The notes under the pieces: generated by a model | The model's input: only the letters and a program-made list of their open reading frames with translations | Told to the model about the DNA's origin: nothing | The model's database searches: none | Part shown: piece after piece, positions 53,787 to 63,807 of the stretch | Layout: each line of letters begins with the position of its first letter | Numbering within the stretch: position 1 is the stretch's first letter | Assembly: GCA_022710975.1 (NCBI GenBank) | Contig: JAKLGA010000001.1 | Coordinates: forward strand, 806,001-870,000 | Source of the DNA: Myxococcota bacterium | GTDB taxonomy: Bacteria > Myxococcota > B64-G9 | Reading direction: 5' to 3' | Length of the DNA: 64,000 bases | Made by a program: the position numbers and the translations under genes

Positions 53787-55070
53787 ATGCGGCGCTTCGA
53801 GTTCTCCGACGGGTCCTCGAACAAGTTCTGGGAGATCGAGCTCGACGGCAAGTCGTTTACCGTCCGGTACGGACGGATCGGCGCCGACGGGCAGACCCAG
53901 GAGAAGAGCTTCCCCACGCCCGAGAAGGCCAAGGCGGAGCACGACAAGCTGGTCCGGGAGAAGCTCGGCAAGGGCTACCAGGAGGTCGGCGCCGGGGGCG
54001 CCGCGGTGCCGGCGGCCAAGGCGACCAAGGCGACCAAGGGCGGGGCCGCGAGCAAGGCCCCCGCCAAGGCCGCGAAGGCCAAGGCCGGGCAGGCCAAGGC
54101 CGGGAAGGCCGACCAGGCCGCGGACACGGGGGCGCCGGCCTCCCTGCCGACCGCGGAGGGCGGCCTGGTGATCAAGGGCTACCGGATCACCCTCGACGAC
54201 TCCCTCGAGCCCAGGATCACCAACCCGGCCGGGAACGTCCTGTCGAGCGTGCCGGACGCCGTGCGCAAGAGCGACGAGTGGCAGCAGATCATCGCGCTGC
54301 GCGAGAACCACCGGAACCGCCTGAAGGCCAACACGCTGACCATCGAGGGCTGGATGCTCGGCCGGCGCACGATCTCCTCCGCGCGCCTCTTGCCGCTGCT
54401 CCAGGATCCGGCCTGGGCCAGGCCCCTGGGCTCCTTGCTGGTCACCTCGGGCGACTCCGTCGGCTTCGTGGTGGGCGGGGACCCCGGGAAGGGCCTCGGC
54501 CTGCTGAACCGCGACCTCGAGACCGAGTGGGTCAAGCGCGACGCCTGGCGCATCCCGCACCCGCTGGATCTGCCCGACCTCGAAGCCTGGCAGAGGATCG
54601 CCGCCGAGAACGGGCTCCGGCAGGGCGTGCTCCAGCTCATGCGCCCGCTCCACCGGCCCGAGTCCAAGGAGGCCACCGACAAGAGCACCGACCGCTTCTC
54701 GGAGCGGGAGTTCTCGAGCACCATCCAGCTCTCCTACGCCTTCGGCGCCCGCGCCTGGGCGGCCAGCCGCGGCACGGCCTCGAGGACCTTCGAGATGCTC
54801 GAGGGGGAGGAGCTGGTGCGGATCTCCGCCGAGTTCGAGTACGCCAAGGGCATGGAGGACTACGGGGACATGAACGGCGAGTGCACGACCGGGGGCCTGT
54901 CGTTCTTCGCCGTGAAGGCCGAGTCGGATCGCGGCGACCAGGACGACGAGGACGGGTTCCTGTGGAGCTACCGCAAGGACAAGGCGCTGCAGCTCAAGGA
55001 GATCCCGCCGTCCATCTTCTCCGAGGCGTGCTGCGACGTCGAGACGGTGCTGGCGTCGATCCGCAAGTGA
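53787..55070 (+). CDS. WGR-domain protein
   Basis: 427 residues from ATG at 53787 (GGAGGGAG upstream). The N-terminal WGR domain (1-70) includes DGSSNKFWEIELDGKSFTVR and YGRIGADGQTQEKSF, a nucleic-acid-binding module found in PARPs and MolR. An Ala/Lys-rich linker (about 75-115) joins a larger C-terminal region of unknown fold (GYRITLDDSLEPRITNPAGN, FDLP-type strands). It is first in the operon with the 1388-residue protein nine bases downstream. E. coli YehI fuses a WGR domain to a large C-terminal region; here the two are split. Confidence 0.85.
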   Translation: MRRFEFSDGSSNKFWEIELDGKSFTVRYGRIGADGQTQEKSFPTPEKAKAEHDKLVREKLGKGYQEVGAGGAAVPAAKATKATKGGAASKAPAKAAKAKAGQAKAGKADQAADTGAPASLPTAEGGLVIKGYRITLDDSLEPRITNPAGNVLSSVPDAVRKSDEWQQIIALRENHRNRLKANTLTIEGWMLGRRTISSARLLPLLQDPAWARPLGSLLVTSGDSVGFVVGGDPGKGLGLLNRDLETEWVKRDAWRIPHPLDLPDLEAWQRIAAENGLRQGVLQLMRPLHRPESKEATDKSTDRFSEREFSSTIQLSYAFGARAWAASRGTASRTFEMLEGEELVRISAEFEYAKGMEDYGDMNGECTTGGLSFFAVKAESDRGDQDDEDGFLWSYRKDKALQLKEIPPSIFSEACCDVETVLASIRK

Positions 55071-55079
55071 GGTGCCCAG

Positions 55080-58000
55080 ATGCTCACCCAAGAAGCCAAG
55101 AAGCTGCTCGCCCGGGGCGAGCTCGTCGAGCAGGCGTTCGAGCCCCAGGCCCTGCCCGAGGGCCTGGACGGCGTGTACCGGGTGGTGTGCGAGCACCCGC
55201 TGGCGACAGGCGCGCGGCGGGTGGACGAGGTTCCCGGCGCGATGCGCCTGGCGCACCGCGCCGAGGTCGAGGCGCTCGGCTACCGGGTGGTGGCCGAGGA
55301 GCCTATCGGCCTGCTGCCGGCCCGGCCGCTCCTCTTCCCCCGGAGCGCCATCCCGTCCTTCCCCAAGGCGGTGAACGAGCTGCTGGCGATCGAGCGGGCG
55401 TTCGAGCGCGAGCGGGCCACGGCGGCCGAGAAGCCGGGCCGGGCCGAGGCGACGCTCTACGAGAAGGTGCTGCCCAGGGTGGAGGCCATCGACGCCTCGC
55501 TGGTGCCGGCCTTCTACGACCGGCTGATCGACTTCTACCTGGAGGTGGGCAGCGAGCACTACGCCAACCGCCAGGCCAAGGAGGCCGTGGCGGCCATGGC
55601 CCCGGGCAAGGGCAAGGGCAAGGGCAAGGGCAAGGGGAAGGGCAAGCAGGCGGGCGGGGCCTCGCTCGACTGGCTCACCAGGCGCTGCCGGCAGCTCATC
55701 GACAAGGGCTTCTACAGCTCGCTGCTCGCGGAGGCGGCGCTCGACAAGGCGGAGCAGGAGGAGGGGCCGGACGCGGCCTTCGATCTGGCGCTCGAGCTGC
55801 TCGAACGGCTGCTCACGGGGGCGCTCGAGCCCAACGAGGGCCTGTTCGCCGCGCTCAAGAAACGGGCCGGTACGGCCGAGGCCCGGGCCGAGATCACCGC
55901 CATGCTGCTGCGGCACACGCAGAACGGGCTGCTCCTGTCGGCCAGCAAGAAGAAGGAGGTCAAGGTCCTGCGCGACGCCATGCTGGCCGCGGTGGACGGG
56001 CTGCCGGCCAGGCAGCGGCTCGAGACCCTCTCGGCCATGGCCGAGCACGCCCGGGGCTCCGACGGCGATCTGCCCAAGCGGGTGGCCATGTGGCACGTGC
56101 TCACCGAGCGGGTCGGGGAGACCCCCGAGCTCGAGGACGCGCTCATCCGGCTGTCCTCCAAGATCTGCAAGAACATCAAGATCGGAGACAGCCACTCCAG
56201 GGCCGGGGCCGACGAGGACTTCCGGGCCCGGGTCGGGCAGTTCCTGCAGAAGGTGAGCCGGGAGGCGTTCCGGCGGCAGTTCGACTTCTGGGCGCAGGAG
56301 CTGGACGGGTACGAGGACTGGGCCCGGAAGTGGTTCTTCGACGCCTTCCTGACCATGGAGGAGATGGAGGAGGCCCACCCGGATCTCTTCAAGCACCCGG
56401 GGATCGTGCGGGCCTGCACCAAGGGGCTGCTGCTGGGGGTGAAGCTCGCGGAGAACAAGGAGGAGTTCCTCGAGAAGCTGATGATGTTCCTCGAGCTCAC
56501 GGACGGCCAGGGCGCGCGCGCGGAGGACATGCTGGGGGTGGTCGTCGGCCTGTTCGAGGGGGACCGCGGGGCGGAGGCCCGGCCGCTGCTGGAGAAGCTG
56601 GCGGTGGAGGCGCCCGACGTGCTGCAGGAGGTCCTGGTCGGGCTGGCGGCCGAGGCGGCGCGGCGGCCGGGGCAGGGGCTCGGGCTGCTCGGGCTGCTCC
56701 GGGAGTGCGCCGGCTGGACGCGGGCCGCGACCCGCGCGCGGGTGCGCGAGGCCCTGGCCGGGGCCGAGGTGTGGCGGGGTTTCCTGGAGCTCGCGCTCGA
56801 CAGCGCGGCCACGCTCACCCCGCAGGAGGTGTGGATGGACCTGGCCGCGCTCGAGCGGCTGGGCCACAGGCACGATCCGCTCGACGTCCGGCTGCGCGGG
56901 GGCGCGCGCTACTTCCTGGTGGGGAAGACCGACTACAACTGCGTCCTGTGGGTGCTCAAGGACGGTGAGCTCCTGCACTCCTGGCCGCCGGCGGCGAAGG
57001 GCGGCGACGACGACGACGACGACGCGGCCGGCAAGCTGAAGGCGGCCAGGTTCGTGGAGCTGGGCGGCGAGCTCAGGCTGCAGCTCGTGGTCGACGCGAG
57101 CACCTACCGGGAACAGAAGCCCTGGACGCTCACGACCTGCGACCCCGACGGCCGCAACCGGGTCGAGCAGGAGCTGGGCGAGCTCAAGGAGCTCTTCTTC
57201 CCGCGGCACGCAGCATGGATGGCGCTGGTCACGCCGGGCAGGATCACCGTCCGCGACGCGTCCGGGCAGCAGGTGCTCGCGGACCACGAGTTCACCGCCA
57301 AGGGCGATCCGACCCAGCTGCGCTCTCACCTGGCCTTCGCGGGGGAGGAGTCGACGCTGCTGCTGGGCGACGATCCGGCCAGCCCGGTCGTGGTGCCCCG
57401 GGCGGTCGAGGGCTTCTTCTCCGACGGCACGCGGCTGCTCGGGGTGTGCAAGAGCGGCAAGGTGGCCGGGGAGATCATCACCCTGGGCGGCGCCCTGGTC
57501 GCGCGGCAGAGCGTGCTGACCGGCCTCCGTCAGTGCGGCCAGTGCGAGGAGTGGCACGAGCGCCGCTGGACGCCCTGCAACCTGCGGGGGCTGCCCGGCG
57601 ACGAGCTGCTGGTGCGCGAGGAGTACAAGTACTGGCAGATCGAGGACGCCGCGGGCGGCCGGCACGGCCGGGTCGACACCGACATGGGCCCCGAGCAGGA
57701 CGAGTACACCGACATCCTGGTGCGCGATCTGGACGGCGACGGGTTCGAGGAGGTCTACGTCCTGGACCACCGCCGCAAGCGGGTGGGGTGGGTCGTGGAC
57801 CGGGCGGCCCGCTCCCGGGCCGCGGTGGCGGCGGCCCGGGCGGCGCTCGCGGGGCTCGGGCAGCCCGGCCTGCGCCTGCTGGGGACCGCGCCCGAGGCCC
57901 TGGACGCCCACCTCGACGCGGCCATCCAGAAGGCGCCCGCGGCGGCCCGGGCGGCGCTCCAGGACCCCGGCTTCGCCCCCGCGCGGGAGCTGCTGCAGGC

Positions 58001-59246
58001 CTCCCGGGCGGCGATCGACGCCCTGGCGGCGGCCCTCGAGACCGCGCCGGAGGGCTTCCCGCCCAAGGTGCGGCGGGAGCGGGTCAAGATCCCGGCCACC
58101 GAGCTGAAGCGGCTCGTGGCCACGTACTTCGACGACTCCAACCTGCGCGGCTACCCCTTCCCCCAGGCGGTCCTGGCCGGCAGCGTCGAGCCCTACCGTC
58201 CTCACTGGACGCGCAAGGAGTCCGGCCACGAGGACATGGCCTACATGCGCCGGATCCTCGCGGTCCACATGGACATCGCCCGCGAGACCGGCCTGGCCCC
58301 GGTGCTGCGCGCCCGGGTGCTCGATCTCGCCTCCCAGATCCTCGACACGGCCCTCGCGCCCACGAACTGGCTCGGGCTGGCCGAGGCCTGGCAGACCTCC
58401 AAGGACCTGAACGCGCAGACCAAGGTCAAGGAGGTCTCCAAGACCCGCTCGATCGCGCCAGTGGCCGAGCTGCTCGCCAAGCTCGCGGAGAAGTGGGGCT
58501 TCGGGCCCATGGAGCTGGTCTGGGGCCCGGAGCAATCCGGGGATCCGGAGATCTTCTGCACGGCCCACGTCGGCGAGGCGCTGGTGCGGGTGCCGATCCG
58601 CTTCTACAACTTCGGCGCGACCCACTGGGATCCGCCCTCCGTCCTGTGTCCCTGGAAGGACGCCGAGGCGCTCAGGCCGAGGCTGCGCACGCTGGTCGGG
58701 GCCAAGGACGACACCCCGGCGAAGCTCTGGCCCAAGGGCAAGCCCGCCTGGGCGCCGCTCGACGAGTGGTTCCTCCCGGAGGAGATCGAGTCCACCCGCC
58801 GGGAGATCGAGCGCCTGCGCGCGCTCCCGCCCGCGGAGACCACGGTCGGCCGCGCGGCGAACGCGGCGGTGGTCGCCGAGCTGGCCGCGCGCTTCGAGGT
58901 CAAGGAGGACACGGCCGCGGTGCTGGCGGGCTGCGTGGCCGGCGCGCTCGTGCCCGACAAGGACAACCTGGCGGCCTGGGCCGGGGTGAAGCGCGACCAC
59001 GTGCACGACCACCTGAAGAAGCTGGAGAAGGCGGGCGCCGTCTCCAAGCAGGGCAAGGAGCTGCGGCTGGCGGTGGCGCACGAGGGGCTGCGCTACGAGG
59101 GCGACGACGACCAGGTCGCGGCCTTCAAGCGGCTGTTCTGGAACCGCTACCTGGGCTCGTCCTCGGACCTGGAGAAGTACCGCACCAAGACCGCGCGCCG
59201 CTTCCTCGAGGAGGACGTCCTGCGCGAATACCTGAGGCACGTGTGA
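55080..59246 (+). CDS. 1388-residue protein of the WGR-MoxR-VWA operon (MolR/YehI-like companion)
   Basis: Mostly helical repeats through about 620, with a Gly/Lys hexanucleotide-encoded stretch at about 176-190. A beta-rich middle (about 620-880) includes an FG-GAP-like calcium loop VRDLDGDGFEEVYVL. The C-terminal 340 residues have DDSNLRGYPFPQAVLAGSVE and a winged-helix-like end (VHDHLKKLEKAGAVSKQGKE). No catalytic motif recognised. The last bases overlap the MoxR start (GTGA), so it is coupled to the ATPase gene. It is probably the large scaffold or client-binding partner of the ATPase module; the family name is uncertain. Confidence 0.7.
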   Translation: MLTQEAKKLLARGELVEQAFEPQALPEGLDGVYRVVCEHPLATGARRVDEVPGAMRLAHRAEVEALGYRVVAEEPIGLLPARPLLFPRSAIPSFPKAVNELLAIERAFERERATAAEKPGRAEATLYEKVLPRVEAIDASLVPAFYDRLIDFYLEVGSEHYANRQAKEAVAAMAPGKGKGKGKGKGKGKQAGGASLDWLTRRCRQLIDKGFYSSLLAEAALDKAEQEEGPDAAFDLALELLERLLTGALEPNEGLFAALKKRAGTAEARAEITAMLLRHTQNGLLLSASKKKEVKVLRDAMLAAVDGLPARQRLETLSAMAEHARGSDGDLPKRVAMWHVLTERVGETPELEDALIRLSSKICKNIKIGDSHSRAGADEDFRARVGQFLQKVSREAFRRQFDFWAQELDGYEDWARKWFFDAFLTMEEMEEAHPDLFKHPGIVRACTKGLLLGVKLAENKEEFLEKLMMFLELTDGQGARAEDMLGVVVGLFEGDRGAEARPLLEKLAVEAPDVLQEVLVGLAAEAARRPGQGLGLLGLLRECAGWTRAATRARVREALAGAEVWRGFLELALDSAATLTPQEVWMDLAALERLGHRHDPLDVRLRGGARYFLVGKTDYNCVLWVLKDGELLHSWPPAAKGGDDDDDDAAGKLKAARFVELGGELRLQLVVDASTYREQKPWTLTTCDPDGRNRVEQELGELKELFFPRHAAWMALVTPGRITVRDASGQQVLADHEFTAKGDPTQLRSHLAFAGEESTLLLGDDPASPVVVPRAVEGFFSDGTRLLGVCKSGKVAGEIITLGGALVARQSVLTGLRQCGQCEEWHERRWTPCNLRGLPGDELLVREEYKYWQIEDAAGGRHGRVDTDMGPEQDEYTDILVRDLDGDGFEEVYVLDHRRKRVGWVVDRAARSRAAVAAARAALAGLGQPGLRLLGTAPEALDAHLDAAIQKAPAAARAALQDPGFAPARELLQASRAAIDALAAALETAPEGFPPKVRRERVKIPATELKRLVATYFDDSNLRGYPFPQAVLAGSVEPYRPHWTRKESGHEDMAYMRRILAVHMDIARETGLAPVLRARVLDLASQILDTALAPTNWLGLAEAWQTSKDLNAQTKVKEVSKTRSIAPVAELLAKLAEKWGFGPMELVWGPEQSGDPEIFCTAHVGEALVRVPIRFYNFGATHWDPPSVLCPWKDAEALRPRLRTLVGAKDDTPAKLWPKGKPAWAPLDEWFLPEEIESTRREIERLRALPPAETTVGRAANAAVVAELAARFEVKEDTAAVLAGCVAGALVPDKDNLAAWAGVKRDHVHDHLKKLEKAGAVSKQGKELRLAVAHEGLRYEGDDDQVAAFKRLFWNRYLGSSSDLEKYRTKTARRFLEEDVLREYLRHV
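55604..55649 (+). repeat. GGGCAA hexanucleotide repeat
   Basis: About seven units, one altered, encode a Gly-Lys run within the 1388-residue protein. Copy changes would stay in frame and only alter the length of a basic linker. Confidence 0.7.
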
Positions 59247-60397
59247 GCCCGAAGAGGGGCGACAGGTCGGCCAGCCAGGCCGCGGCGGAGGCCCCCGGGC
59301 CGCGCCCCGCGCGCGACATCCTCCGGCCGCCGGCGGAGGTGCTGTACGCGGACGAGCTCCGGCGGCTGGCCGCGGACGATCGCGAGGCCCGGCCGCGGGG
59401 CTGGGCGCTCTCGCCGCGGGCGGTGCGCGACTTCATCCTGGGCGACGAGGCGCGCGGCCTGCAGCCCAAGTTCGTGGGGCCGGCCGCGGTGGTGGAGCGG
59501 GTGATCGTCGGGCTGCTCGGCTCGCGCGGGCTGATGCTGGTCGGCGAGCCGGGCACGGCCAAGAGCATGCTGTCGGAGCTCCTGGCCGCGGCCATCTCCG
59601 GCGACTCGACCCTCGTCATCCAGGGCTCGGCCGGGATCACCGACGAGCAGGTGCGCTACTCCTGGAACTACGCGCTGCTGCTGGCCCGGGGCCCCAGCCC
59701 CGAGGCCCTGGTGCCCTCGGCGCTCTACCGCGGCATGCGGGACGGCAAGCTGGTGCGCTTCGAGGAGCTGACCCGCTGCTCGCAGGAGGTGCAGGACATC
59801 CTGGTGTCCATCCTGTCGGAGAAGCTGCTGCAGGTGGCCGAGCTGGGCGCCCCGGGCTCGCTGTTCGCCGCCCGGGGCTTCAACGTGATCGCCACCGCGA
59901 ACACCCGGGACCGCGGGGTCAACGAGATGAGCGCGGCCCTGAAGCGCCGCTTCAACTTCGAGACCATCCGGCCGATCGCCGATCTCGCCGCCGAGACCGC
60001 CCTGGTGCTGCGGGAGAGCGAGAAGATCCTGGCCGCGGCCGGGCTGCCGCCGCCCCGGGACGGCGCGCTGGTCGAGGCGCTGGTCACCATCTTCCAGGAG
60101 CTGCGCGCGGGCCGTACCCGCGAGGGCGCGACCTTCGAGCGCCCGAGCACGGTGATGAGCACCGCCGAGGCCATCGCGCTCTTCTGCTCTGCCTGCCAGG
60201 CCAACCACAGCTTCGGGCGGGGCGAGGTCAGCCCCGGGGACGTGGTCGGCCACCTCCGGGGTACGGCCATCAAGGACGCGGAGGAGGACGCGACCCGGGT
60301 GCACGACTACTTCCGCACGGTGGTGAAGGCCCGCGCGGAGACGAGCGAGCTGTGGGCGGCCTTCTACGAAGCGCGCGAGCGGATCGCCGCCGGGTAG
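59243..60397 (+). CDS. MoxR-family AAA+ ATPase, YehL-like
   Basis: 384 residues starting at GTG 59243, which overlaps the preceding stop. After a 75-residue lead, Walker A GEPGTAKS is at 101-108. The Walker B region reads KLVRFEELTRCSQEVQDIL, with Glu-Glu replacing the common Asp-Glu, then sensor-1 VIATANTRDRGVNEMSAALK and KRRFNFETI with the Arg finger. Layout and neighbours match the YehL subfamily. Its partner VWA gene follows immediately. Likely a remodeller acting with the WGR and VWA proteins. Confidence 0.88.
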   Translation: MSPKRGDRSASQAAAEAPGPRPARDILRPPAEVLYADELRRLAADDREARPRGWALSPRAVRDFILGDEARGLQPKFVGPAAVVERVIVGLLGSRGLMLVGEPGTAKSMLSELLAAAISGDSTLVIQGSAGITDEQVRYSWNYALLLARGPSPEALVPSALYRGMRDGKLVRFEELTRCSQEVQDILVSILSEKLLQVAELGAPGSLFAARGFNVIATANTRDRGVNEMSAALKRRFNFETIRPIADLAAETALVLRESEKILAAAGLPPPRDGALVEALVTIFQELRAGRTREGATFERPSTVMSTAEAIALFCSACQANHSFGRGEVSPGDVVGHLRGTAIKDAEEDATRVHDYFRTVVKARAETSELWAAFYEARERIAAG

Positions 60398-63300
60398 CGC
60401 GGGGCGCGCCGGCGGAGCTGCTGGCCGCCGGCCGCTTCCACGTCCTGCCGATCGCCCACGCGAGCCCCTGGTGCGCGGCGCGCGTCGAGCGGGCCTTCGC
60501 GGCGCTCGCGCCCGGGCAGGTGTGCCTCGAGCTGCCCGTGGACGCCCAGCCGCTCCTGCCCTACCTGCGCGCGGCCAGGAAGCTGCCGCTGGCCATCTTC
60601 GGCTTCGAGCCCGGGGCGGCGCCCGCCGGGGCCGGCGCGGAGCCCGGCGCCGGACCCGCCCGCGCCACGCGCGGCTACCTGCCGCTCGGGGACTTCTCGC
60701 CCGAGCTGGCGGCCCTGCGGGCCGAGATCCCGGTCGCCTTCGTCGACCTCCCGTTCGAGCACCTGCTCGCGGAGCCGGCGCCCCGCGCGTTCCCCGGGCT
60801 CGAGCTCGCCTGCCGGCGGCTCCGGTGCCGCGACGCCGCCGAGCTGGCCGAGCGCCTGCTGGGCGACGAGCGGGCGGCCGGATGGCTCCTCGAGCTCGCC
60901 GGCTGGGGCGGGACCGGGCCCAGCCCGCGCGAGCGGTTCATGGCGGCCAGGATCCGCGCGCTCGCGGGGCAGGGGCCGATCCTGGTGGTGGCCGGAGCCG
61001 CCCACGCCCGCGCGCTGGCCGACCTGCTCCGCGAGGGCGGCGCCGGGCCCGCGCCGGACGTGCCCCCCAGCGCCTGGGAGCTCTTCCTCGTGCCCTACGA
61101 CGAGGCGCGGCTGCACCGGACGGGCGCGGCGCCCTTCCCCCGCTGGCGGAGGCTCTGCCGGGACCGGGCGGGCGAGGCACTCGTCCCCGGGCTGGCGGTG
61201 GCCATCGGCCGCGCGGCCCGGCGCGCCGGCCTGCTCGCGAGCGTGTCCGATACGCTCGAGCTGGTGCAGGTGGCCCGCTCGCTGGCCCACCTGAGGGCCG
61301 AGCGCGGTCCGGGGCTCCGGGACCTGCTCGACGCCGTGCGCCTCACGCTGGTGCGCGACGCGGCCGGCGAGGGCGGGGAGGAGGATCTGTCCGCGGCCGG
61401 GGCCTTCGGCCCGCTCGGGCCGATCGTGGAGCGCATCTGCGTCGGGGCCCGCCGCGGCGCGCTGCCCGTGGGCACGCCCGAGGTGCCGATCGTGGCCGAC
61501 GTCCGCCGCCGGCTCGCGGCCGCCCGCCTGCCGCTCGACCGGCCCGCCCGGCCGGAGCTCGACGTGGTGCGCTCCCGCCTGGACCGCGAGAGGAGCCGGC
61601 TGCTGCACGCGCTCGCCTACGTGGGCAGCCCGGGCGTGCGGTTCTGGAAGGGGCCGGACCTCGCCGCGGAGCGGGACGTCCACCTGCTGTTCGAGCACTG
61701 GGCGCTCGGCTGGGACGAGGCGGCGGAGAGCCAGCTGCTCGAGCTCGCACCCCGCGGGGAGACGCTGTCCGAGGTCGTGCGCTCGCTCCTGCGCGAGCGC
61801 CTGGGTCACCCCCTGGCGGGGGTCGAGGAGGTCAGCCGCGAGCTGGTCGCCGCCCTGGTCATGGGCCTCGGGCACGAGCTGGGGCCGCACCTGGGGACGC
61901 TGGCCCGGCTGGCGGCCCGCGAGCCGGACCTGGTCCCCCTGTGGCGCGCGGCCAGCAGGCTCGGCCAGGCCCGGGTCCTGGCGCAGGAGCCCGCCGCGCC
62001 CCTGGCGCTCGGTCGCGTCGAGGACCTGCTCCTGGCGCGCGCCCTCGAGGTGCTGGCGACGACCACCCGCGATCCGGGCGAGGGGGAGCTGCTCGACTGG
62101 CTGGACTGCGTGCACGGCCTGCGGGTGCACGTGGCCACGACCGGCGAGCGCCGGGACGAGCTGCTCGGCGCGGCCCGCTCGCTCGCGGAGCGCGGGCCGA
62201 GCCCGCTGCTCCTGGGGGCGGCCAGCCTGCTGCTCCTCCGGCTCGGGGCGCTCTCGGAGGCTGAGCTCCTGGAGCGGTTCGAGATGCAGTGCCGGATCGG
62301 TGCGCGGGATCCCGAGGCGCTGTGCCGCTTCCTGCTCGGCCTGCTGCTGCCCGGGCGGAGCCTGCCGATCCAGGTCCCCGCCCTTCTCGACGCGCTCGGC
62401 GAGGTGCTCGAGGCCCTGCCCGACGAGGTGTTCGCCGGCGCCCTGCCGGAGCTCAGGTTCGCCTTCTCCGCCCTGTCGCCGCGCGAGCTCCGGCGGCTGT
62501 CCGCGGCGCTCGTCCCGCCCGCGGCCGCGGGCGAGCCCACCCTCCCGGCCGGACACGCGGCCGCCCTGGCCCGGGAGCTCGGGCGCCTCGGCCTGCTCGC
62601 GCCCGGGCCCGAGCCCGCGCTGCCCGGCGAGGAGGCCCACCCGCGCCCGGCCATCGGCCCGCTGCGCGCGGAGCGCTTCCGGCTGGTGCTCGGCGGGTAC
62701 GCCACGGCCCTGCCGCCCCCGGCCGACGAGCGCGGGCGGCAGCGGGAGCGGCTGCTCGACTTCCTGTACCGGCGCGAGTTCCAGGGTCGGCGCGGCGGCG
62801 AGCGCGCGCCGGGAGAGGCCGCGGACCCAGGCGGCGCGGGATCCGAGGGCCCGCCCGCGGAGGGGGCCGATCCGGGCGCCGCCCTGGCCTGGCTGCGCGA
62901 CATCCGCGCGGCCTTCCCCGGGGCCGCGGCCGACACCCTCGAGCGGCACGCCATCGAGCGCTACCGGCTGTACGAGATGCTCCGCGATCCCCGCATGCTG
63001 GGCCAGATGACGCCCTCCATGGAGCTGGTGCGCGGGCTGCTGGCCGTCCACCGCGACGTGCCGCCCGAGGTGCTGGTCGAGATCCGGCGCATCATCCGCG
63101 CCTACACCGGCGGGCTCCGAAGAGCCCTCGAGCGGGAGCTCGCCCCGGCCTTCGCCGCGGCGCTGCGGGCGCCCGGGCGCTCGCCCCTCAGGCTCGCGCG
63201 GAACCTGGATCTCGGCCGCACGCTCCGCCGGAACCTGAAGCGGACCGATCCCGAGACCGGGCAGCTGGTGCTCACCGAGTTCGTCTTCCGCGACCGGGTG

Positions 63301-63807
63301 CGTCGCCGGAACCCCTGGCGGCTGGTGCTGCTGGTCGATCAGTCGGGCAGCATGGCGGACGCGCTCGTCCAGACCGCGGTCCTGGCCGGCCTGTTCGGCA
63401 GCCTGCCCTCCCTCTCGACGCGGCTGGTCGTCTTCGACGAGCAGCCCCTCGATCTCAGCGACAGGCTGGACGATCCGGTCGAGGTGCTGCTGGCCACGGG
63501 CCGGGGCGGGGGGACCTGCATCGCCCGGGCGCTCGCCTACGCGGCCCGGCTGCTGAGCGAGCCGGCGCGCAGCCTGGTGGTGCTGGTGACCGATCTGGCC
63601 GAGGGCGGCCCGGTCGAGGAGCTGCTGCTCGAGATCGGCCGGCTGAAGGAGGCCGGGGCGAGGCTCCTGGTCCTCAGCGCGCTCGACCCGCGCGGCAGGG
63701 CCGCGGTCGATCCGGTCGTGCGGCGGCAGGTGCTCGAGCTCGGCGTCCCGGTCGGCGCGCGCTCGCCGGCCGAGCTCGCCGCCTGGGTCGCGGAGCAGCT
63801 CCGGTGA
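60352..63807 (+). CDS. DUF5682-VWA fusion protein
   Basis: 1151 residues if GTG at 60352 is used, overlapping the ATPase by 46 bases; a start slightly downstream is possible. The N-terminal about 280 residues resemble DUF5682 (FHVLPIAHASPWCAARVERA, QVCLELPVDAQPLLPYLRAA, VAGAAHARALADL). A helical middle follows, and the C-terminal 170 residues are a VWA domain with metal site DQSGS (LVDQSGSMADALVQ), GGGTCIARAL and LVTDLAEGG. In E. coli the corresponding functions are on separate genes (yehM, yehP). The stop overlaps the next start. Confidence 0.82.
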   Translation: MGGLLRSARADRRRVARGAPAELLAAGRFHVLPIAHASPWCAARVERAFAALAPGQVCLELPVDAQPLLPYLRAARKLPLAIFGFEPGAAPAGAGAEPGAGPARATRGYLPLGDFSPELAALRAEIPVAFVDLPFEHLLAEPAPRAFPGLELACRRLRCRDAAELAERLLGDERAAGWLLELAGWGGTGPSPRERFMAARIRALAGQGPILVVAGAAHARALADLLREGGAGPAPDVPPSAWELFLVPYDEARLHRTGAAPFPRWRRLCRDRAGEALVPGLAVAIGRAARRAGLLASVSDTLELVQVARSLAHLRAERGPGLRDLLDAVRLTLVRDAAGEGGEEDLSAAGAFGPLGPIVERICVGARRGALPVGTPEVPIVADVRRRLAAARLPLDRPARPELDVVRSRLDRERSRLLHALAYVGSPGVRFWKGPDLAAERDVHLLFEHWALGWDEAAESQLLELAPRGETLSEVVRSLLRERLGHPLAGVEEVSRELVAALVMGLGHELGPHLGTLARLAAREPDLVPLWRAASRLGQARVLAQEPAAPLALGRVEDLLLARALEVLATTTRDPGEGELLDWLDCVHGLRVHVATTGERRDELLGAARSLAERGPSPLLLGAASLLLLRLGALSEAELLERFEMQCRIGARDPEALCRFLLGLLLPGRSLPIQVPALLDALGEVLEALPDEVFAGALPELRFAFSALSPRELRRLSAALVPPAAAGEPTLPAGHAAALARELGRLGLLAPGPEPALPGEEAHPRPAIGPLRAERFRLVLGGYATALPPPADERGRQRERLLDFLYRREFQGRRGGERAPGEAADPGGAGSEGPPAEGADPGAALAWLRDIRAAFPGAAADTLERHAIERYRLYEMLRDPRMLGQMTPSMELVRGLLAVHRDVPPEVLVEIRRIIRAYTGGLRRALERELAPAFAAALRAPGRSPLRLARNLDLGRTLRRNLKRTDPETGQLVLTEFVFRDRVRRRNPWRLVLLVDQSGSMADALVQTAVLAGLFGSLPSLSTRLVVFDEQPLDLSDRLDDPVEVLLATGRGGGTCIARALAYAARLLSEPARSLVVLVTDLAEGGPVEELLLEIGRLKEAGARLLVLSALDPRGRAAVDPVVRRQVLELGVPVGARSPAELAAWVAEQLR

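Noticed and set aside
52986-59240. 2084-codon minus-strand frame opposite the WGR operon
   Set aside because: Shadow of real + strand genes with recognised domains; it has no domain of its own.
60364-63051. 895-codon minus-strand frame opposite the DUF5682-VWA gene
   Set aside because: Shadow frame caused by high GC; the + strand encodes the VWA metal site.
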